In this document: positions 36,810 through 44,318 of the stretch, in pieces
How positions within the stretch are numbered: the first letter of the stretch is position 1
Layout of the letters: every line of letters begins with the position of its first letter
NCBI RefSeq assembly: GCF_013167895.1
Contig: NZ_BLWC01000001.1
Coordinates: 6,324,001 to 6,388,000 of the forward strand
DNA from: Streptomyces fulvorobeus
Lineage (GTDB): Bacteria > Actinomycetota > Actinomycetes > Streptomycetales > Streptomycetaceae
DNA: 64,000 bases
Direction: 5' to 3'
Translations under genes and position numbers: made by a program
Notes under the pieces: model-generated
Databases searched by the model: none
Told to the model about the DNA's origin: nothing
The model's input: only the letters and a program-made list of their open reading frames with translations

Positions 36810-38440
36810 ATGATGATCGATGAGACTTTGTTTGGTTCGTCCGAGTTGCGTGAGTCCTACGAGCTGTGCGAGGCGTTGACCAGGCAGTTCCATGCTCCGA
36901 TGTGGCGGGCTACCGAGCTGCTGCCCGCCCCGGTTCACCCTCATATGCATGCTGTCAACGGCTTTGTTCTACGGACCGACACCATCGCCGACAGGGACGG
37001 AACTGCGGCAGAGCGTGAGCAGCGGCTTGCCCGTTGGTATTCCGCCACCCGCGAGGGGCTGCGTTCGGGGGCCAGCGACCATCCGGTACTGCGGGCGTTC
37101 GTGGACACGGTGTGGCGGTGGGATCTCGACCGCACGGTGATCGAGGAGCTCCTGGGAACTCTGGAGGCCGACTGCGTCAATCCGCCTGTCTTCGAGACGT
37201 TCCAGGACCGGCGGCGATATCTGAGGGGAGCGGGGGGTACGACCGTTGAGCTGTGGTTCCCGCTGCTGGGTGTGAGGGATCCAGAAATGTTGGCGATGGC
37301 CTCTTTGCTAGGGGAGGCGGCCCAGGTGGTGGACAACTTCGAGGACATGCCGGAGGACCTCGCTGCCGGCCGATGCTACCTGCCGCGCGCCGATCTGCGG
37401 GCACTGGGACTGGAGGTAGATGATCTCGTACACGGTGAACGTCCCGGGGCACTGGCGGAACTGGTCCGCATGCAACTCGGCCGCTGGAACCCCCTTGTGA
37501 AACAGGCGGCGCCGATGACGGGCATGGTGAAGCCTGAATACCAGCCGTTCCTGCACCTACTGGCGCTGGGGATCCATCTGCAGTGCGACGAGACCGCTCT
37601 CCGCCAGGAGCGGATCTTCACTCAAGGCATTGAGCCGCTGGTGGCTGCTGGCGGGGCCCCTCGCCGCGCGGTATGGCCGCACGTGGAGGTGGATGTGGTG
37701 CCGGAGCACGTCGCGGTCATCATGGACGGCAACCGACGGTGGGCCTTGGAGCAGGGACAGCCGGCCTTCCGGGGACATCAGGCAGGTCAGTGGTCCGCTA
37801 TGCGTCTGGTCAACGCCGCGCTGCGAATGGGAGTGCGGCACCTGACTCTCTACGCCTTCTCCACCGAGAACTGGAACCGCTCTCAAGATGAACTGGACGC
37901 GCTGTTCGAGACCATGGGCGATGCGATCGCCCGGGGGCGGAGTGGCTGCACGACCTGGGGGTGAGGGCGCGCTGGTGCGGGCGGCGTGACCGCATCGACC
38001 CGTCACTGGCCTCCGTGCTGACTCTGGTGGAAAGCATGACGTCGAACAACCAGACGCTTTCACTGACCATCTGCGTTGACTACGGCGGGCGCGAAGAACT
38101 AGTCGAGGCTGCCCGCGCGCTGGCTGCCGAAGCGGCCAGTGGAGCGATCCTGCCCCAGGACATCGGCCCCGCTGACCTAGACTGGAACATGTACGTGCCC
38201 GGTCTCCCGGACGTCGATCTGCTGATCCGCACCTCGGGTGAGCAGTGGATCAGCAACTTCCTGCCCTGGCATCTGGCCTATGCCGAGATGGTCTTCGACC
38301 CGACTCCCTGGCCCAGCTTCGGCCTGGAACAGCTACGGGAAGCGGTCACCATCTACGCCGGCCGCCAACGCCGCTTCGGCGGCACTCTCCCCGGACCCAC
38401 CCGGCCGACAGAGCCAGCCCGCTCAGCAAAGCCGGCTTAA
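36810..38440 (+). CDS. Fused squalene/phytoene-synthase-like + cis-prenyltransferase protein (one frameshift)
   Basis: ATG 36810 follows GAGGAGGT. The N-terminal domain (about 1-290) has both Asp motifs of head-to-head prenyl synthases: DTIAD (residues 57-61, context VLRTDTIADRD) and DNFED (175-179) followed by EDLAAGRCYLP. The C-terminal domain is an UppS-type cis-prenyltransferase: HVAVIMDGNRRWA (catalytic Asp near 306), then YAFSTENWNRSQDEL. After a G-run near 37938 that seems one base short, it continues TICVDYGGREELVEAARAL and DLLIRTSGEQWISNFLPWHL. The second substrate-binding Arg of RTGGExRxSNF is Trp here. About 543 residues if joined. Likely makes or joins isoprenoid diphosphates; product unknown. 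A strong terminator follows. Confidence 0.82.
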
Positions 38441-38449
38441 GCCCTCCTG

Positions 38450-38487
38450 AGCCTGGGCCCGGGGCGTTCTGAGTCCGGGCCCAGGCT
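38450..38487 (+). terminator. Hairpin terminator after the prenyltransferase fusion
   Basis: Perfect 13-bp arms (AGCCTGGGCCCGG and CCGGGCCCAGGCT) around a 12-nt loop, 9 nt past the stop. Minus-strand sequence 38498-38625 reads TATFGTFLFSADTVLGCVTV then TGTYTPPKP and a stop: the tail of a gene cut by the next IS. Confidence 0.85.
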
Positions 38488-38629
38488 CACCTCACGGCTT
38501 CGGCGGGGTGTACGTGCCGGTTACGGTCACGCACCCGAGCACAGTGTCAGCGCTGAACAGGAACGTCCCGAACGTCGCGGTGTACGCCTCGAGCATCTCG
38601 GGGTGGCGTACAGCGGCACCTCACTAAGA

Positions 38630-39488
38630 CCCTGTCCTACATGGTCAGTTTGAGGAACCGTTTGTAGCAGCAGAGGGCGGCTGCGAGTCCGAGAATGGCC
38701 AGGTAGTTGCGGGGGTGGCGTTCGTAGCGGTGGTTGAGTCTGCGGTAGCCGGTCAGCCAGGACATGGTGCGTTCGATGACCTATCTGCGTCGGCCGAGCC
38801 GTTCGCTGGAGTCGATGCCTTTGCGGGCGATGCGGACCCCGATGTGTTTGCCCCAGAGTCATTTCCGCAGGTGAGGGATGTCGTACGCCTTGTCGGCGTG
38901 CAGGCGGACCGGTTTGGATTCGGTCGCGTGGGATTCGTGTCCCATGTGGAAATGGGACAGCTTCGGCTTCAGGGCCTGGCTGTCGTGGGTGTTGGCCGCG
39001 GAGAGCCCGACGCGTAGGGGCAGTCCGTCCGCGTCGGACAGGACGTGCATCTTGGAACCCGGCTTGCACCGGTCCAGGGGACTCGGACCTGCAAGTTCGC
39101 CCCTTTTTTAGCGCGGACGTGCGCGGAATCCAGGACCGCCTGGGACAGGTCGATCAAGTCCCTTTCGTCCAGGAGCTGGAGAATCTTCTGATGCAGTCGG
39201 CCCCACACGCCGGCTCTCGACCAGATGACGAACCGACGGTGCACGGTTGACTTCGACGCCCCGAAGCATGGCGGCAATGCCCGCCATGCGCAGCCACTGA
39301 CCAGGACGTAGATGACCGCCGCGAAGACCGCCTCATCATCGATGTTCACAACCCCGCCGCCTTGCGGCCGCACGCGCGCCGGCGGCAACAACGGCCTCGC
39401 TATCTCCCCCAGCCCGTCCGGAACAATCCATCCCCACTGTCCACTCCCCCTAGCGAACACAACGACCAACTGACCATGTAGGACACGG
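38630..39488 (-). mobile_element. IS5-family element with terminal inverted repeats, transposase inactive
   Basis: Ends 38630-38650 and 39468-39488 are inverted repeats with one mismatch in 21 (right end reads CCGTGTCCTACATGGTCAGTT on the minus strand). TAA next to each outer end may be the target duplication. The transposase runs leftward to 38638: GLGEIARPLLPPARVRPQGG, DDEAVFAAVIYVLVSGCAWR, LSQAVLDSAHVRAKKGANLQ, then after a frameshift HVLSDADGLPLRVGLSAANT and HADKAYDIPHLRK. TGA (for Trp) near 38858 and a TAG near 38780 kill it. Remnants of the same type lie at 9050-9375. Confidence 0.87.
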
Positions 39489-39587
39489 TATAAGTTGGCC
39501 AGTCCGTTTTTTCGAACTCGCCTTCCCATCCCTAGGAGAGCTCGCCTTGCGGCATGATCCCTCCCAGACAACGTAGGGGGGCAGAGC

Positions 39588-40184
39588 ATGGACCTAGGTG
39601 ACCTTGCGGCACTCATCGCTCTTGCTGGTATCCCAGTTACGGCCTTGGTAGGGCACTGGCAGAAGCGGGCCGTGCTGGCGCAGGCCGAGGCTGCTCACAG
39701 AACGGCGATGGCACAAGCAGAAGCCGCTCATCGAACTGCGTTGGAGGTCGCGGAGAAGACCCACCGGGGCGCCTTGGAAGTCCTGCGTCGCCAGAACCAG
39801 GCGGAGACGGAACGCCGAAGACGTGAAGAACGGCACGCCAGGTACATGGGTATCCAGAATGCGTTATCGGAGATGCGGGAGGCTGTGTTCGCTGAGCCTT
39901 ATGACCCGCAGGCGGTCAGGGAAGCCGGAAGCCACGTGCATCGGGCGGAACACGCACTCGCCATGCATGCAAGCAGACGTGTCTCATCCCTGGCTCGCGG
40001 CGTTACATACGTGGCATTGCGCATCATCTGGCCCCGGAGCGCACGCTCCACGATCAGCGCGGCGCATGCTCCACGCTACTGGGCCGAGGAGGTGGCGCCG
40101 CTTCGGCGTGAACTCGATGAGGCGGTCAGAGATGAGCTGGAGGCGGAAGCAGAAGCGGAGAAGCACCCACCGGACACCTCTTAG
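39588..40184 (+). CDS. Membrane-anchored coiled-coil protein with AQAEAAHRT repeats
   Basis: A 198-residue protein. The N-terminal helix MDLGDLAALIALAGIPVTAL is probably a membrane anchor. A coiled coil follows with tandem near-repeats (LAQAEAAHRTAMAQAEAAHRT, ALEVAEKTHRGALEVLRRQ). The rest is charged and helical (ETERRRREERHARYMGIQNA) with an acidic C-terminus. No enzymatic motif. Similar proteins of unknown function are frequent on Streptomyces chromosome arms and plasmids. 40185-40425 holds no gene. Confidence 0.65.
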   Translation: MDLGDLAALIALAGIPVTALVGHWQKRAVLAQAEAAHRTAMAQAEAAHRTALEVAEKTHRGALEVLRRQNQAETERRRREERHARYMGIQNALSEMREAVFAEPYDPQAVREAGSHVHRAEHALAMHASRRVSSLARGVTYVALRIIWPRSARSTISAAHAPRYWAEEVAPLRRELDEAVRDELEAEAEAEKHPPDTS

Positions 40185-40347
40185 CAGGCTTCCGCTTATC
40201 GCTCAGCAGGCTTGAACAGCCGCAACCAAGCCCATTTCTTCCGCCGCCAACCCGTGCCCTCAGCCCAAGCCAATTGATCACGCCCGGGGGTGGCGAGGCA
40301 GCCTTGCTTCGGCGGCCTCGCCACGCGACCGATGCTGAGCACCAGAC

Positions 40348-40380
40348 TGGCCAACTGAAGTACACAGTGGCCATCTGAAG
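40348..40380. repeat. Two 13-bp direct repeats downstream of tpg
   Basis: TGGCCAACTGAAG and TGGCCATCTGAAG, start-to-start 20 bp, one mismatch. Too few copies for an iteron array; significance unknown. Confidence 0.5.
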
Positions 40381-40425
40381 CGCTCAGTCACATCCGTGGC
40401 TCGCAGGCTGTTCAGGGCGCTCCGG

Positions 40426-40983
40426 CTACAGGTCGAACTCGAGGTGTTCGATGTCGGTGAAGCGGACCTCGTCCAGGGATCCGGCGCGGCGGCCGCCGTC
40501 CTGGAAGTACACCTCCTTGAGTGCTTCGGCGGCGATCTGCTGGAGACGGGCGTCGCTGGCGCCCTGCTCCTGGGCCTCGAAGAGGCGGGCAGCGTGAACC
40601 GGCGGGAGGGCGACGGTGAGGTGTCGGATGCGGTCCTGGTCGGTGGAGCCGATCGGGGCGGTGTAGCCGAGGCGGGCGCGGGTGTCGATGATGATGCCGC
40701 CCGTGGACGCCGCCTTCGCCTTCGCCTTGGCCCGGATCTGGGGCTGCCACCGGGCCTTCACTTCACGGTCTATGCGTCCGGCGAGGTCGGGGCGGGGCTT
40801 TTTGATCTGGTCCTTCACGTACCGCTCGACGGTGCGCTGGGAGACCCGCAGCATCTGCGCGACCGCCTTGGTGCCGCCGAGCTGCTTCACCAGGTACCGC
40901 ATCTGCGCACCCGCACTCTTCGGCGCCGGGCGGGTGAACGCCTTCTGCACCGCCTTCTCCAGGCCGTCCCCGATCAGGCTCAT
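40426..40983 (-). CDS. tpg: Telomere terminal protein Tpg
   Basis: A 185-residue protein matching the Streptomyces terminal protein in length and landmarks: FTRPAPKSAGAQMRYLVKQL, helix-turn-helix AVAQMLRVSQRTVERYVKDQ, basic KARWQPQIRAKAKAKAASTG, IIIDTRARLGYTAPIG, HLTVALPPVHAARLFEAQEQ and the C-terminus EVRFTDIEHLEFDL. By family knowledge Tpg is covalently linked to the 5' ends of linear replicons and primes end-patching with Tap. It is directly downstream of tap (12 nt). Intact, unlike the two tpg fragments elsewhere in the window. Confidence 0.95.
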   Translation of the reverse strand: MSLIGDGLEKAVQKAFTRPAPKSAGAQMRYLVKQLGGTKAVAQMLRVSQRTVERYVKDQIKKPRPDLAGRIDREVKARWQPQIRAKAKAKAASTGGIIIDTRARLGYTAPIGSTDQDRIRHLTVALPPVHAARLFEAQEQGASDARLQQIAAEALKEVYFQDGGRRAGSLDEVRFTDIEHLEFDL

Positions 40984-40995
40984 GCCGGTCTTCTC

Positions 40996-42891
40996 CTACT
41001 CTCCGTTGTCGGCATCGGTGACGGTGCCGTCCTTGATGAACCGGGCGAAGTTCAGCTGCGGTGCGTCGAACTGCTCGCGCACTCCTTCGCCCCAGAGCAC
41101 GGACTGGGTGCCCTCGTGCTTGACCAGGCCGGGGTTGATGCCGAGCTTGAACCCTCCGGGCAGCGGCTTGCCGTCCCGGTAGGGCAGGACGTCCAGCGGG
41201 GAGGGGCCGTCGGCGGCGTAGACGACGCAGTCGGAGAGGACCGCGATCGGGTACTGGCCGGTGAAGGCGGCGTGCTTGACGATCTTGCGGTGCAGGTTGA
41301 TCCGGGTGCGGGAGATGACCGCCGCGCGGATGTCGGGCCGCCACGTCGGGCGTTCCAGGGCCCGCCACCGCTCGCCTGGGCGCCAGCCCTCGCCGCGGGG
41401 GCGCTCGCGGAGCTTGCCCAGGCCGCCCTTGACCGTTGCCTTGATCGCTGTGATGACGATGCCCAGCTCCGGGTCCCGGTCCTTGTAGCTGTCCATCGCC
41501 GTCAGGAAGTCCTCGGGTGAGAGGTCGGCGGTGACGCCGAGGTCGGCCATCGTGGCCAGGTGGGCGTCGCGCAGCCGCTGGTACCAGCCGTCCAGATAGC
41601 GGCCGTTGTCGTACCGCACCCACGCCTCGGTCGGCGTCACGTCGTAGCCCAGCTCGACCGCGTACGCCACGGTCGGTGTCGCGTACCAGGCCGGGCCGGT
41701 GGGGCGGTCGCCCTTCGGCGTGAACGGACTCGGCAGCAGTGATCCGTCCAGCTCCACCCACTCCTTGCCGGCCTTCACGCGGGAGAGGTCGACGTGGGAG
41801 AGGTCGACCAGCCACGAGCCGGGCAGCTTCGGGTCGAACGCGGGTGCCTTGACGTGCGTCGGCTCACCGAGGCCGACAACCAGGCCGTTGGCGCCCGCCG
41901 CGAAGGCCATGTTCACGTCCAGGCCGACCAGGTAGCGCAGGGTGCACTCCTCGTCGGTCATCGGCCGCGCCCAGTCGTACGCCTCCTCGAACAGCTTCTC
42001 CGACGGGCCGCGCACGTGGAAGCGCGGCAGGTCCAGCGCGGTGAGCACCGGGTGCCCGTCGGGGGCCTCGCACGGGGCGCAGTCCACCGGGTCGTTGCCG
42101 AGCGAGCCGGGTGTCTTGGTCTCGGCCTGACGCAGGGCGCCGGTCTCCTCGTCCCGTACGGCGTGGGTCGGCGGGTGCAGCGCGGTCATCAGTTCCAGGC
42201 CGGTGACGGCGGTGGAGCCGCGCGGCGTCATCACCCTCGTTGCGTAGGTGCCCAGGACGCGGGCGAGCTCCGCCGGCGGCAGCTGCGCGGCGTGGCCCCA
42301 GAACCGGGGGTCCAGCGCGTTCCACGAGGCGATGCACAGCTGGACGCACTGGCGGTCCGAGCCCTTGGCCGGGCGGTAAATCCTGGCCCACGGGCCGAAG
42401 CCCCTCTTGGTCAGCTTCCAGTCGGCGCGGGCCAGCTGCTTGATGACCTTGTGTCCCTCCGGGATTCGACCAGCGTCCTTCTCCTCCGCCGTGAGTGTGG
42501 TGGGCAGGCCGTAGCGCTCCAGCGCGGCCTCGGTAAGCACGAGCAGCGGGTCGGCCGGCCTTCCCGGGCCGGACAACTTCGGCTGCCCGAGCTTCGCCTC
42601 CTTCAGCGTCCACTCCACCAACGAGGGCAGGGACTTGGCGGGCACGTCCAGGACCAGGCCGCCGACGCAGTACGCGGCCACCTGCCCGTCGGCGTCAGCG
42701 TCGACGATCGCCAGCGGCCCGTTCCCGAACCGCGGATCGACGACGCCCGCCGGTGTGCCGGCCGCAGGCGCCTTCCGCGCACCCGGGCGGCGCGGCGTCG
42801 ACGGTTCGGTGGCGCTCGCCGGACGCAGCGCAGCCGCCGGAACGTCCGCGAGGTCCTCAGCGGGCTCCTGCGGGTTCACCGGCCCGGTCAT
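40996..42891 (-). CDS. tap: Telomere-associated protein Tap (main part)
   Basis: A 631-residue protein with Tap landmarks: FGNGPLAIVDADADGQVAAY, KRGFGPWARIYRPAKGSDRQ, LRYLVGLDVNMAFAAGANGL (polymerase-like Asp motif), KVIKQLARADWKLTKRGFGP and FKLGINPGLVKHEGTQSVLW. Tap binds telomeric single-strand overhangs and recruits Tpg. Homologues are about 740 residues with an N-terminal helix-turn-helix; here that HTH is a separate 113-residue frame whose stop overlaps this ATG (ATGA at 42888-42891). So tap is either split into two translationally coupled genes or frameshifted. Confidence 0.93.
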   Translation of the reverse strand: MTGPVNPQEPAEDLADVPAAALRPASATEPSTPRRPGARKAPAAGTPAGVVDPRFGNGPLAIVDADADGQVAAYCVGGLVLDVPAKSLPSLVEWTLKEAKLGQPKLSGPGRPADPLLVLTEAALERYGLPTTLTAEEKDAGRIPEGHKVIKQLARADWKLTKRGFGPWARIYRPAKGSDRQCVQLCIASWNALDPRFWGHAAQLPPAELARVLGTYATRVMTPRGSTAVTGLELMTALHPPTHAVRDEETGALRQAETKTPGSLGNDPVDCAPCEAPDGHPVLTALDLPRFHVRGPSEKLFEEAYDWARPMTDEECTLRYLVGLDVNMAFAAGANGLVVGLGEPTHVKAPAFDPKLPGSWLVDLSHVDLSRVKAGKEWVELDGSLLPSPFTPKGDRPTGPAWYATPTVAYAVELGYDVTPTEAWVRYDNGRYLDGWYQRLRDAHLATMADLGVTADLSPEDFLTAMDSYKDRDPELGIVITAIKATVKGGLGKLRERPRGEGWRPGERWRALERPTWRPDIRAAVISRTRINLHRKIVKHAAFTGQYPIAVLSDCVVYAADGPSPLDVLPYRDGKPLPGGFKLGINPGLVKHEGTQSVLWGEGVREQFDAPQLNFARFIKDGTVTDADNGE

Positions 42892-43229
42892 ACCCCGGCG
42901 CCGGACGTCGGCTCGGCGGAAAGAGGCTGCGCCGGAGCGGGCACCGGGGCGTCCGGCGCCGGCGCGGTCTCAGCGGCCGGGGCCGACGCGGCGGGGTAGA
43001 GCTCCGCGAGCTTGTCCAGCAGCCGGGCGTAGGCGTCGCGCTCCGGGGGGCGCGGTTCGGTCTTGCCGGACTCCCACCCGGACACCGTGGCCCGGCGCAC
43101 CTTCAGCGCGCCGGCGACCTCATCGATCGTCAAGCCGTGCGCGGCACGCAGGCGTTTGCGCTCCGCCGGGGGCGGCAGGGTGGCGCGGGACGCGACCAGC
43201 GCGTCGACCGCATCGAACAACTCGGACAT
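42888..43229 (-). CDS. HTH protein, detached N-terminal domain of Tap
   Basis: ATG 43229 has a textbook ribosome site (AGGAGGT). It reads MSELFDAVDALVASRATLPP, PAERKRLRAAHGLTIDEVAG and ALKVRRATVSGWESGKTEPR: an XRE-type HTH followed by RPPERDAYARLLDKLAELYP and an Ala/Pro-rich linker. Full-length Tap proteins start in just this way. The first gene of hth-tap-tpg. The tandem palindromes at 43263-43302 are its likely binding sites. Confidence 0.85.
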   Translation of the reverse strand: MSELFDAVDALVASRATLPPPAERKRLRAAHGLTIDEVAGALKVRRATVSGWESGKTEPRPPERDAYARLLDKLAELYPAASAPAAETAPAPDAPVPAPAQPLSAEPTSGAGV

Positions 43230-43262
43230 GGAGCACCTCCTGACCGGCACCCTACCTCATTG

Positions 43263-43302
43263 AACGTACGAGACGCGTACGTTTGCCGTACGAAGTGCGT
43301 AC
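43263..43302. promoter_or_regulatory. Tandem palindromic operators GTACG-N5-CGTAC before hth-tap-tpg
   Basis: Site 1 (43263-43283) is AACGTACG-AGACG-CGTACGTT, perfect over 8-bp arms. Site 2 (43288-43302) is GTACG-AAGTG-CGTAC. Centres are 22 bp apart, so two HTH dimers would bind on one face. They lie 34-73 bp upstream of the hth start and would cover the promoter, suggesting autoregulation of the telomere operon. Confidence 0.85.
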
Positions 43303-43432
43303 CAACTTCGCTGGATGAAGCGGAAGTCAAAGCGGCTGCGGTGTCTCACAGCTGTTGCTGGACCCACCGGAAGCCGAGGCCAACCAGTCCCGCCCCGTGG
43401 CCTAGGCGGCGCCGCGAAGCGCGCTGAAGAGC

Positions 43433-44103
43433 GGGACTGTAAAACGTTCGGTGTAACTCCCGATCATGGAAGATGCATCGATGACCAGCAACAACGTGAC
43501 CGAGGCCGAGCCCGTCGAGCCGTCTGAGACGGCGCCGTCGAAGTCTGTGGACGACCGGCTGATCGATGAGCTGGTGGGCCGGGCTCAGGCGTGCAGACCT
43601 GTGTGGTGCACCTGCTGCGGAACTCCTTCCGCTATGTCGCCCACCAGGACTGGGACAAGATCGCGAAGGTCCTCAAGCCCGTCTACACCGCGGCGTCCGA
43701 GGACGCGGCCCTCGAGCGGTTCGCGGAGTTCGCCGACGCGTGGGGCAAGAAGTATCCGGCGATCGTCCGGCTCTGGGAGAACGCCCGGGAGGAGTTCACT
43801 CCGTTCCTACGCTTCGACACCGAGATCCGCCGCATCGTCTGCACGACGAACGCGATCGAGTCCGTGAACGCGCGGATCCGGCGGGCGGTGAAAGCTCGCG
43901 GGCACTTCCCGAACGAGCAGGCCGCCTTGAAGTGCATCTACATGGCGATCATGTCGCTGGACCCGACCGGCAAGGGCCAGGCCCGCTGGACCATGCGCTG
44001 GAAGACAGCCTTGAACGCCTTCGACATCACCTTCGACGGCCGACTCTCCGCAGCACGCCAGTAACTCCAACAACCCGAGTTACACCGTTTGTTTGACAGC
44101 CCC
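43433..44103 (+). mobile_element. Internally deleted IS256-family element
   Basis: Imperfect 27-bp terminal repeats (43433-43459 and 44077-44103; both share CGGTGTAACTC at the inner side) enclose 671 bp. The transposase begins MEDASMTSNNVTEAEPVEPS and keeps VDDRLIDELVGRAQ. About 200 codons are missing, then the C-terminal part is intact: VVHLLRNSFRYVAHQDWDKI, IRRIVCTTNAIESVNARIRR, KARGHFPNEQAALKCIYMAI, to a stop at 44064. It cannot transpose itself but retains both ends, so it could move in trans. Confidence 0.85.
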
Positions 44104-44189
44104 AAGCAACTCAAAGGCTCCACCCGGGAGGCCGCCCAGGCGCTGGGGGTGTCCCAGCGCACCGTCGAGCGCTGCCTCATAGGCCAGAT
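44101..44189 (+). pseudogene. tpg: Terminal-protein gene tpg, HTH fragment
   Basis: The plus frame PKQLKGSTREAAQALGVSQR followed by TVERCLIGQI matches Tpg VKQLGGTKAVAQMLRVSQRT and VERYVKDQIK. Only about 30 codons remain, squeezed between the IS256 right end and the ISL3 left end. It diverges from the intact tpg 3 kb away, so it is another lineage. Confidence 0.72.
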
Positions 44190-44318
44190 TGGCTTTGTTC
44201 GCTTTCAAGCGGTTCTGGTCCAACTTCTGTGGTCTGCCTACTCACTGTGATCGTTGGCCTTGGTGATAGGTCTCGCGAGATCGTCTAGAAACTGCCGGTG
44301 CCGATCGCGTTCGGCCTG

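Noticed and set aside
40348..40380. CRISPR or iteron array
   Set aside because: Only two short repeats with a 7-bp spacer; no further copies and no cas or rep gene.
40185..40425. Telomere end sequence next to tpg
   Set aside because: No series of close palindromes typical of Streptomyces telomeres was seen, and sequence continues on both sides.
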